A stretch of 12,728 nucleotides of DNA from an uncultured Clostridia bacterium (GTDB taxonomy: Bacteria > Bacillota > Clostridia > HGM11514), in contig CABSMD010000053.1 of assembly GCA_902478725.1 (NCBI GenBank), positions 1-12,728 on the forward strand, written 5' to 3'. Shown here one piece after another: positions 1 through 5,863 of the stretch (its first letter is position 1; every line of letters begins with the position of its first letter). The notes under the pieces are model-generated. The model was not told the origin of the DNA. It worked only from the letters and a program-made list of their open reading frames with translations, and ran no database searches. A program made the translations under genes and the position numbers.

Positions 1-169
1 AGGCCAGCTTGGTCGGCTCCTTCTTGGCCGATTTGCCGGCGATCACCTTATTTTCGCGGATGAGCAGGCCGTCGTCGATCACATAACGGATCCCGCAATC
101 GCGGGCAACCGTCATGGCGCGGTAACTTTTGCCGGTGCCACTCGATCCGATAAACGCAGTTACCTTCAT
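1..169 (-). CDS. P-loop NTPase of unknown function, N-terminal fragment
   Basis: Only the first 56 codons are in the window; the gene continues past base 1. Translating from the ATG at 169 gives MKVTAFIGSSGTGKS, a textbook Walker A P-loop (GxxGxGKS, residues 8-15) directly after a first beta strand. This is followed by an Arg/Ala helix, a 'YVIDDGLLI' stretch (residues 29-37) and a Lys-rich segment ending 'KSAKKEPTK'. The ATG overlaps the rex stop codon (ATGA at 169-166), so it is the last visible gene of the acn-icd-rex operon and is probably translationally coupled to rex. The P-loop makes ATP or GTP binding likely. The rest of the protein is not visible, so no function is assigned. I have an impression that clostridial genomes carry similar short ATP-binding proteins, but could not check it. 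Confidence 0.75.
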   Translation of the reverse strand, partial: MKVTAFIGSSGTGKSYRAMTVARDCGIRYVIDDGLLIRENKVIAGKSAKKEPTKLA

Positions 170-810
170 TGTTCCTTTTCCCTCTCCCGGCTGGCAATCT
201 TATAAGAAAGCGTCATCATGCTGTCGCTTAAATGAACGTTCTCCAGCGCGATATCCTGCGGGATATCAAGATCTACATACGAAAAGTTCAAAATCCCCTT
301 GATCCCGCAATCCGCCAGCCGCAAAGCGACGTCGTGCGTCGCGTCCTTGGGCAGGGTTAATATGGCGATCCGCACCTGATTTTCCGCCATAAAGGCCTCC
401 AGCGTATCGATATGCGCCACCGTTACGCCGCCAATCTCGGTTCCTACCACCTTTGGGTCGACGTCAAAGATGCCGACGAGGATAAATCCCCTCTTTTTAA
501 AGGTGGGGTATTTGGCCAGAGCCTGCCCCAGCTTTCCCGCGCCGATGATGATGGTATTGTTTTTGCAATTCAATCCCAATATCGTACCGATTTCATTGTA
601 AAGATACTCTACGTTATACCCATAGCCCTGCTGGCCGAAACCGCCGAAAAAATTCAAGTCCTGACGGATCTGGGAAGCAGTCACGTTCATGCGCTCGCTC
701 AACTCCCGTGATGAAATCCGGTAAATGTCATTTTTGAGCAGTTCTCCTAAATGCCGGTAGTATCTAGGCAGCCGCCTGATCACCGCCAGAGGTGCATTCT
801 TTTCATTCAC
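166..810 (-). CDS. rex: Redox-sensing transcriptional repressor Rex
   Basis: Rex is a cytosolic homodimer that binds operators when NAD+ is high and releases them when NADH rises, derepressing fermentative and respiratory genes. The 214-residue product has a winged-helix domain (about residues 8-80) with the family signatures 'VIRRLPRYYRHLGELL' and 'TASQIRQDLNFFGGFGQQGYGY'. A Rossmann fold follows, with GAGKLG (residues 90-95) and 'GIFDVDP' (113-119), and then the C-terminal helix used for domain swapping. The frame stays open up to an ATG at 882, but I chose the GTG at 808-810. It has AGGAGG nine bases upstream, and the protein then begins just before the conserved VIRRLP. The gene lies 13 bp after icd and overlaps the next gene by ATGA. 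I found no obvious Rex operator (TTGTTAA-like palindrome) in front of acn. Confidence 0.95.
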   Translation of the reverse strand: MNEKNAPLAVIRRLPRYYRHLGELLKNDIYRISSRELSERMNVTASQIRQDLNFFGGFGQQGYGYNVEYLYNEIGTILGLNCKNNTIIIGAGKLGQALAKYPTFKKRGFILVGIFDVDPKVVGTEIGGVTVAHIDTLEAFMAENQVRIAILTLPKDATHDVALRLADCGIKGILNFSYVDLDIPQDIALENVHLSDSMMTLSYKIASREREKEQ

Positions 811-823
811 GGCATCGCGCCTC

Positions 824-1987
824 CTATCCATTCCTTTGAATGGTTTCCATGATATAGTCTGCAAACTCCGCGCCGGTAGCACCGCCCTCGCGGCCTGTAA
901 TGGTCAGTTTTTTCTCAGTGTACATGCAGGTATCGAGCGCCCGTTCCAATCTGTCCGCCTGGCTCTGATAACCAATATGGCTTAAGAGCATAACGGCGGC
1001 GCGGATGATACTGCACGGATCGGCGTATTTTTCCCGTCCTTCCTGCACCATACGCGGCGCGGAGCCGTGGATCGCCTCAAACATCGCGTAACGCTTACCG
1101 ATGTTCGCGCTGCCTGCCGTACCGACACCGCCCTGGAACTCCGCCGCCTCGTCGGTGATGATATCGCCGTACAGATTCGGTAAAACCACTACCTGGAACT
1201 GGGTGCGGCGCTTTTCATCCACCAGCTTCGCGGTCATGATATCGATGTACCAGTCGTCCACCTCGATATCCGGATATTCTTTGGCAACGTCATAACAGAT
1301 CTTTAAAAACTTGCCGTCGGTGGTTTTGACCACGTTGGCCTTGGTAACGATGGTCACCCGCTTTTTACCGTTGTTCTTTGCATACTCAAACGCCGCGCGC
1401 GCGATCCGTTCGGTTCCTTCGGTCGTGGTAACGCAAAAGTCAACCGCCAAATCGTCATCCACATGGACGCCACGGGAACCCAGCGCATACGATCCTTCGG
1501 TATTCTCCCGGTAGAACGTCCAGTCGATGCCCTGTTCGGGCACCTTGACGGGACGGACATTTGCGAACAGGTCAAGCTCCTTGCGCATCGCGACGTTCGC
1601 ACTTTCGATGTTCGGCCACGGGTCGCCCGCGCGCGGCGTGGTGGTCGGCCCCTTTAGGATGACGTGGCATTGCTTAAGCTCGGCAAGCACGTCGTCAGGG
1701 ATCGCCTTATTCACCGCGACACGGTTTTCGATCGTCAGCCCATCAATTACCTTCATCTCTACCTTACCAGCCTTGATCTCATCCGCCAGCAGGAATTCCA
1801 AAATCCGCTGCGCCTCGGCGGTGATGGCCGGGCCGATCCCGTCTCCGCCAACCACGCCGACGACGATCTTATCCAATGCCTTATAATCTACAAAATCCTT
1901 CTGCTCCTTCATCTGCTGTACGCGCTGCTGCTGCTCAACGAGCACCTGTTCAAACTTCTCTAACGCATTTTTGATCGCATCACTCAT
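824..1987 (-). CDS. icd: Isocitrate dehydrogenase (isocitrate/isopropylmalate dehydrogenase family)
   Basis: Oxidative decarboxylation of isocitrate to 2-oxoglutarate, cytosolic, probably dimeric; 387 residues. Family landmarks are GDGIGP (48-53), ENTEG (161-165), Lys216 in 'TKANVVKTTDG', and metal-binding Asp249, Asp275 and Asp279 ('NLYGDIITD'). The substrate loop reads Ser129-Ala-Asn131-Val-Ala-Met-Arg135, with Arg145 after it. Ser and Asn at these places fit isocitrate rather than isopropylmalate, as does the adjacent aconitase gene. Coenzyme choice is unclear: after His307-Gly-Ser-Ala-Pro the residues are Arg312-Met313, neither the Lys-Tyr of E. coli NADP enzymes nor the Asp-Ile of NAD enzymes. 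The C-terminal 'GGATGAEF' looks more like NAD-type relatives. The first 38 residues form a charged, Gln/Glu/Lys-rich helical extension. The ATG directly follows the aconitase TAG, with AAGGAGAG inside the acn 3' end as ribosome binding site. Confidence 0.92.
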   Translation of the reverse strand: MSDAIKNALEKFEQVLVEQQQRVQQMKEQKDFVDYKALDKIVVGVVGGDGIGPAITAEAQRILEFLLADEIKAGKVEMKVIDGLTIENRVAVNKAIPDDVLAELKQCHVILKGPTTTPRAGDPWPNIESANVAMRKELDLFANVRPVKVPEQGIDWTFYRENTEGSYALGSRGVHVDDDLAVDFCVTTTEGTERIARAAFEYAKNNGKKRVTIVTKANVVKTTDGKFLKICYDVAKEYPDIEVDDWYIDIMTAKLVDEKRRTQFQVVVLPNLYGDIITDEAAEFQGGVGTAGSANIGKRYAMFEAIHGSAPRMVQEGREKYADPCSIIRAAVMLLSHIGYQSQADRLERALDTCMYTEKKLTITGREGGATGAEFADYIMETIQRNG

Positions 1988-3928
1988 CTATTTACTCTCC
2001 TTTTCACTGGATTTCCTGGTGTAATTTAACAGCCCGCCCGCTGCTACAATCTCCCGCTGCCGTTCGGTCAGAGCGATATTCAATGGAATCGAGCAGCCCT
2101 TTGTCAGGTTCTCGATTATTACTGGGCGGCCATGCAGGATCGTCTCCCGGATGTCGGACAGGCGTAGAACGTCGCCCTGTTCGATTTTTCCATAATCCTC
2201 CTCATGGGCAAAGGTAAAAGGCAGAATGCCTGAATTGATCAAGTTTGCCATATGGATACGGGCGAACGATTTTGCGATTACGCCCTTGATTCCCAAATAC
2301 AGCGGCACCAGCGCGGCGTGCTCACGGCTGGAACCCTGCCCGTAGTTCTCACCTGCAACGATGAAGCCGCCGTTTTCCGCCTTTGCGCGCGCCGGAAATT
2401 CCGGATCACAGGGGGCAAGGCAATAGTCCGACAAATGCGGGATATTGGAACGGTACGGCAACAGCTTGGCGTTGGAGGGCATGATGTGGTCGGTCGTGAT
2501 GTTGTCCTCCAGCTTGATCAGCGATTTCGCCTCTATGGTGTCCGGCAGGGGCTGGTTGATGGGGAACGGCTTGATGTTGGGTCCACGTACCACCTCCACC
2601 TCGTCCGCGCATTCGGCGGGCGGGATGATCATATTGTCATTGACCAGGAAGTGATCCGGCATCGACACTTGCGGCGCCTCACCCATCTCGCGCGGATCGG
2701 TCAGCACCCCGGTCAGGGCGGACACCGCCGCAACCTCCGGGCTTACCAGGTAGATCTGAGCCGAAGCGGTGCCGCTTCTGCCTTCAAAGTTACGGTTGAA
2801 GGTACGAAGCGAAATCGCGTCGGTCTTGGGGGCCTGCCCCATCCCGATACAGGGACCGCACGCACACTCTAACACCCGGGCGCCGGATGCGGTGATATCC
2901 GCCAGTGCGCCGTTTTGGGCAAGCATGGTCAACACCTGCTTGGAGCCCGGCGAGATCACCAGGCTGACGTCAGGATGTACGGTCTTATCCTTTAAAATCG
3001 CCGCAACCTTCATCATATCCATATAGGAAGAATTGGTACAGCTGCCGATAGCGACCTGATCCACCTTGATTTTACCGATCTTCTCCACCGTCTCCACCCG
3101 GTCGGGACTGTGCGGCATGGCGGCCATGGGCTGCAGCAGGTTCAGGTCTATCTGGATTTCCTCGTCGTATACCGCGTCCGCGTCGGGCAGGAGCTCGATC
3201 CAATCCCCCTCGCGGCCCTGCGCGCGGAAAAATTCCCGAGTTACTTCGTCACTTGGGAAGATGGAGGTCGTCGCACCCAGCTCGGCGCCCATGTTGGTGA
3301 TCGTCGCGCGCTCCGGTACGCTTAAGGAAGCGACCCCCGGGCCGGCATATTCGATCACCTTGCCCACGCCGCCTTTCACAGACAGGATGCGCAGCACTTC
3401 CAATATAATATCCTTCGCGCTCACCCACGGGCGCAGCGCTCCGGTCAATTCCACCTTACACACCTTGGGCATATTCAAATAATACGCACCGCCGCCCATC
3501 GCGACCGCCACATCCAGTCCACCCGCGCCGATGGCCAGCATACCCGCGCCGCCGCAGGTCGGGGTGTGCGAATCCGACCCCAACAGGGTTTTGCCGGGCT
3601 TGGAGAACCGTTCCAGCTGCACCTGGTGGCAGATGCCGTTGCCGGGCTTGGAAAAATACACACCGTGCTTTTTGGTTACGGTCTGGATGTACTTATGATC
3701 GTCTGCATTTTCAAAGCCGGCCTGTAGGGTATTGTGGTCGATATACGCCACCGAACGCTCGGTTTTAACCCGGTCGATTCCGATCGCCTCAAATTGCAGG
3801 TACGCCATCGTGCCGGTAGAATCCTGTGTCAAGGTCTGGTCGATACGAATCGAAATCTCCGTACCGCTTTTGAGCTCACCGGTGACCAGATGCTCCTTGA
3901 TGATCTTTTGTGCCAGATTATATCCCAT
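1988..3928 (-). CDS. acnA: Aconitate hydratase (compact, single-chain type)
   Basis: Reversible citrate to isocitrate isomerisation via cis-aconitate, using a [4Fe-4S] cluster. The 646-residue chain contains the large aconitase domains followed by the C-terminal swivel domain in one polypeptide. This is shorter than the roughly 750-900 residues of mitochondrial or E. coli AcnA and similar to the small 'Aquifex-type' aconitases (recalled, not searched). Visible cluster ligands are Cys297 (GSCTNSS) and Cys357/Cys360 (ECACGPC). Active-site landmarks are SDSHTPTCGG (118-127) and the swivel-domain GSSREHAA (532-539), with Ser533 and Arg535 matching the catalytic Ser and substrate-binding Arg. The ATG has AAGGGAGGT (complement of 3937-3945) eight to nine bases upstream and a good promoter behind it. 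It is the first gene of the acn-icd-rex operon. LeuC/LeuD-type isomerase is less likely because both domains are fused and icd follows. Confidence 0.93.
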   Translation of the reverse strand: MGYNLAQKIIKEHLVTGELKSGTEISIRIDQTLTQDSTGTMAYLQFEAIGIDRVKTERSVAYIDHNTLQAGFENADDHKYIQTVTKKHGVYFSKPGNGICHQVQLERFSKPGKTLLGSDSHTPTCGGAGMLAIGAGGLDVAVAMGGGAYYLNMPKVCKVELTGALRPWVSAKDIILEVLRILSVKGGVGKVIEYAGPGVASLSVPERATITNMGAELGATTSIFPSDEVTREFFRAQGREGDWIELLPDADAVYDEEIQIDLNLLQPMAAMPHSPDRVETVEKIGKIKVDQVAIGSCTNSSYMDMMKVAAILKDKTVHPDVSLVISPGSKQVLTMLAQNGALADITASGARVLECACGPCIGMGQAPKTDAISLRTFNRNFEGRSGTASAQIYLVSPEVAAVSALTGVLTDPREMGEAPQVSMPDHFLVNDNMIIPPAECADEVEVVRGPNIKPFPINQPLPDTIEAKSLIKLEDNITTDHIMPSNAKLLPYRSNIPHLSDYCLAPCDPEFPARAKAENGGFIVAGENYGQGSSREHAALVPLYLGIKGVIAKSFARIHMANLINSGILPFTFAHEEDYGKIEQGDVLRLSDIRETILHGRPVIIENLTKGCSIPLNIALTERQREIVAAGGLLNYTRKSSEKESK

Positions 3929-3981
3929 ATCTGAGAACCTCCCTTAATCAATATCCATTCCATTTGCTTTCTTACCTTTTA

Positions 3982-4010
3982 AGTATAAAGAAATTTTGAG
4001 CCTGTGTCAA
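3982..4010 (-). promoter_or_regulatory. Sigma-A-type promoter of the acn-icd-rex operon
   Basis: Reading the minus strand, TTGACA (complement of 4005-4010) is followed by a 17-base spacer and TATACT (complement of 3982-3987). This is a perfect -35 and a five-of-six -10 at ideal spacing. Transcription would start near 3975, giving a leader of about 45-50 nt that carries the AAGGGAGGT ribosome binding site. No riboswitch-sized leader is possible from this start. The DnaA-box cluster begins about 100 bp upstream of the -35. Confidence 0.75.
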
Positions 4011-4109
4011 TTCATTTTGTATTTCGTGTAAAAAAACTATGTAAACCCCACAAAGGAACATGCCATGCGCTTTTTCGGTTACAGCACAATATCTAGTACC
4101 CTTTTATTT

Positions 4110-4231
4110 TTATCCACAATTGACATAAAATCAGGGCAATTTTGCAATTTACAATAAAAGTAATCCACATATCCACAGGGTTATCCACAATGAAAAGGTG
4201 GATTTACAGGCAAAAACATGAGTTATCCACA
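4110..4231 (+). promoter_or_regulatory. Cluster of DnaA boxes (three perfect, two near-perfect)
   Basis: The 9-mer TTATCCACA, the consensus DnaA box, occurs exactly at 4110-4118, 4181-4189 and 4223-4231. TAATCCACA (4161-4169) and ATATCCACA (4169-4177) each differ by one base. All five read in the same direction on the plus strand. Starts at 4161, 4181 and 4223 are 20 and 42 bp apart, close to whole helical turns, so bound DnaA molecules would lie on one face. AT-rich DNA flanks both sides. Known roles for such clusters are replication origins (normally by dnaA/dnaN), DnaA-titrating or reactivating loci, and DnaA-controlled promoters. Which applies here cannot be told from the sequence; no replication gene is in the window. 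Confidence 0.8.
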
Positions 4232-4233
4232 AT

Positions 4234-4259
4234 TTTAGAAAATCCCGTTTCTTTCTAAA
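4234..4259. repeat. Perfect 8-bp inverted repeat, possible operator
   Basis: TTTAGAAA at 4234-4241 and TTTCTAAA at 4252-4259 are exact inverted copies separated by 10 bases. The repeat starts two bases after the last perfect DnaA box. The arms have little G+C and no T run follows on the minus strand, so it is a poor terminator. A dimeric repressor site or part of an unwinding region are alternatives. An 8-bp AT-rich repeat can also arise by chance. Confidence 0.4.
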
Positions 4260-4318
4260 TAAAAAAATTGTTTCAGATTTATGAGCAACCACAGGTGCCG
4301 GTTCACAGGTTTACATAA

Positions 4319-5314
4319 CTAAAATGGCCGATTTGCGTACGCATTGAGCGACAGATCGGCGTACTCCCCGCGCTGCGCCATAAAGTAGGCCGCGCACCCG
4401 ACCATCACCGCGTTGTCGGTGCACAATCTGGGACGCGGGCAGAAAAATTGCAGGCCGTTTTCTGCGGCCGCCCTAGTAAAGGCGTCTCTGAGATAGGAGT
4501 TGGCCGCCACGCCGCCCGCGAGAGCGACCCGGCCCACCCCCTCCCGCCGGGCCGCCTCGATGGTATGCCCCACTAGCACGTCGGTGACTGCCTGCTGGAA
4601 GGAGGCTGCGACATCGGCCTTTTTGATCGTCTCGCCGCGTTGCTCGGCCATATGCATCGTGTTAATAACTGCCGTTTTCACACCGCTGAAGCTGAAATCC
4701 AGGTTTTCAAACCGCACGCGCGGAAAAGCGTATGCCTGAGCATTTCCGTCCCTCGCCAGCTTTTCCAACAGGGGCCCACCAGGATACCCCAGTCCCAAGG
4801 TGCGCGCCACCTTGTCAAATGCCTCCCCCGCCGCGTCGTCGCGGGTACGGCCCAGCACAGTAAAATCGATAAAATCACGGGCGTACACGATATGGCTGTG
4901 CCCGCCGGAGGCGACCAGCCCCACAAACGGCGGCTTTAGGTCAGGATGCTCGACATAATTGGCCGAGAGGTGAGCCTTAATATGGTGCACCGCAATCAGC
5001 GGCTTCTTTAAGACATAGGCAAGCGCCTTGGCGTAAGAAACCCCCACCAGCAGTGCGCCGATCAGTCCGGGACCATAGGTGACGGCGACCGCGTCAAGCT
5101 CCCCAAAGGAAAGCCCCGCTTGTTCCATCGCCTCATCCGCCACCTGACTGATGCACTCTAAGTGTTTGCGTGAGGCAATCTCCGGTACAACGCCGCCGTA
5201 CTTTTTATGCAGCTCCGCCTGGGAAGAGATCACGTCGCTCAATACCTCATAGCCATCCCGCACCACGGCGGCCGCCGTTTCGTCGCAGGACGATTCGATT
5301 GCAAGAATGTTCAA
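4319..5314 (-). CDS. tsaD: tRNA N6-threonylcarbamoyladenosine transferase subunit TsaD
   Basis: TsaD (Gcp/YgjD/Kae1 family) transfers the threonylcarbamoyl group from TC-AMP to A37 of ANN-decoding tRNAs, working with TsaB and TsaE in bacteria. The 331-residue product has an ASKHA fold beginning 'ILAIESSCDETAAAVV'. Metal-binding His111 and His115 ('HHIKAH') and Asp300 ('LCTDNAVM') are present, along with ASGGHSH (135-141) and AGGVAANS (266-273). The length is normal for the family. The start is a TTG at 5312-5314, chosen because AGGAGG lies about ten bases upstream and the first residues MNILAIESS match the family N-terminus. It lies 99 bp after rimI, a gap with no clear terminator or promoter. 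Its substrate is made by the Sua5-type gene three genes upstream. TsaB and TsaE must be encoded elsewhere. Confidence 0.96.
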   Translation of the reverse strand: MNILAIESSCDETAAAVVRDGYEVLSDVISSQAELHKKYGGVVPEIASRKHLECISQVADEAMEQAGLSFGELDAVAVTYGPGLIGALLVGVSYAKALAYVLKKPLIAVHHIKAHLSANYVEHPDLKPPFVGLVASGGHSHIVYARDFIDFTVLGRTRDDAAGEAFDKVARTLGLGYPGGPLLEKLARDGNAQAYAFPRVRFENLDFSFSGVKTAVINTMHMAEQRGETIKKADVAASFQQAVTDVLVGHTIEAARREGVGRVALAGGVAANSYLRDAFTRAAAENGLQFFCPRPRLCTDNAVMVGCAAYFMAQRGEYADLSLNAYANRPF

Positions 5315-5413
5315 AACCCGGTTCCTCCTAGCATAATTCTGATTTTACGACTTCGCTTTCTCTGAATAAAAAATGCAAACCGGCAGTTACTGTTGAAATC
5401 GGAGTTGCTTATC

Positions 5414-5863
5414 CTATAAAAACAATGTCATCAACAGGGCGTCCTCGTCGCCGTAATACTTTGGCCGCCGTCCCGCCTCACCAAAACCAAGCTTACGGTA
5501 CAATCCCTTCGCGGGATCATTTGAGGCCCTGACCTCCAATGTTAAAAACGCGAATCCATTTGTTTTTGCATGCCGGATCAATTCCTCTAACAGAGCCTGT
5601 CCAATATGCCGCCTTCGGCAGGCCGGATGTACCGCGATATTGGTAATATGCCCCTCGTCGAGTACTACCATCATCCCGCCGTAGCCGACCACCTCGCCGC
5701 CTTCCAGCGCGGCAAAGTAACAGGTCTGAGGGGAAGCGATATGCTTAGCGATTGATTGGGATGACCAGGGATGCGCAAAACAGTCGTTTTCGATCCGGCA
5801 CACGCCGTCAAGATGCGAAAGCGTCATTGGTACAATGCTCACCGCGCCTGCCTCAGTCTCCAT
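5414..5863 (-). CDS. rimI: Ribosomal-protein-alanine N-acetyltransferase RimI (GNAT family)
   Basis: RimI acetylates the N-terminal alanine of ribosomal protein S18 in E. coli using acetyl-CoA; relatives may act on other proteins. The 149-residue GNAT domain carries the RimI signatures 'CFAHPWS' (28-34), 'ITNIAVHPACRRRHIGQALL' (73-92, including the acetyl-CoA-binding loop), 'LTLEVRASN' (107-115), 'LYRKLGFGEAGRRPKYY' (121-137) and 'EDALLM' (140-145). The frame is open upstream to 5983. I chose the ATG at 5863 because the family domain begins there and GGTGAG lies just before it, though the spacing is short. The gene overlaps the phosphatase by 11 bp, implying coupled translation. In many Bacillota rimI lies between tsaB and tsaD; here tsaD follows but tsaB is absent. 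Confidence 0.92.
   Translation of the reverse strand: METEAGAVSIVPMTLSHLDGVCRIENDCFAHPWSSQSIAKHIASPQTCYFAALEGGEVVGYGGMMVVLDEGHITNIAVHPACRRRHIGQALLEELIRHAKTNGFAFLTLEVRASNDPAKGLYRKLGFGEAGRRPKYYGDEDALLMTLFL

Larger units (their letters stand above)
3929..4318. other. AT-rich 390-bp intergenic region between tsaD and acnA
   Basis: The only gene-free stretch over 300 bp in the window, clearly richer in A+T than the genes around it. From the acn side it contains the acn ribosome binding site and promoter (to about 4010), a T/A-rich stretch (4011-4050), a cluster of DnaA boxes (4110-4231), an 8-bp inverted repeat (4234-4259), a second A/T-rich run (4255-4285) and a CACAGGT direct repeat (4290-4296 and 4304-4310). 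I see no convincing Rho-independent terminator after tsaD: the only nearby stem, around 4287-4303, is short and is not followed directly by a T run on the minus strand. Confidence 0.7.

Noticed and set aside
412..711. Plus-strand open frame opposite rex
   Set aside because: Shadow of the rex coding sequence; no ribosome binding site logic and no family resemblance. The same applies to the other plus-strand frames lying over icd, acn, tsaD, ywlC, prfA, prfB and secA.
811..882. N-terminal extension of rex to an ATG at 882
   Set aside because: It would overlap the icd end and add residues absent from Rex proteins. A GTG with AGGAGG nine bases upstream sits exactly where the family begins.
1988..3928. 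Isopropylmalate or homoaconitate isomerase instead of aconitase
   Set aside because: Both the cluster domains and the swivel domain are in one chain, and the next gene encodes a dehydrogenase with the Ser/Asn isocitrate signature rather than a LeuB-type loop.
3950..4060. Rex operator in front of acn
   Set aside because: Looked for a TTGTTAA/TTGTGAA palindrome with 4-base spacing. Only one-sided fragments such as TTTTGTATTTCGTG appear, not a two-arm site.
4287..4318. Rho-independent terminator after tsaD
   Set aside because: The best stem (AACCG with TGGTT) is only about five pairs, and the T run lies some 25 bases beyond it. CACAGGT copies there are direct, not inverted.
5315..5413. Terminator or promoter between rimI and tsaD
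   Set aside because: CAGTTACTG is a tiny palindrome with no room for a loop. TTGCAT and TAAAAT are spaced about 25 bases apart, too far for a promoter.
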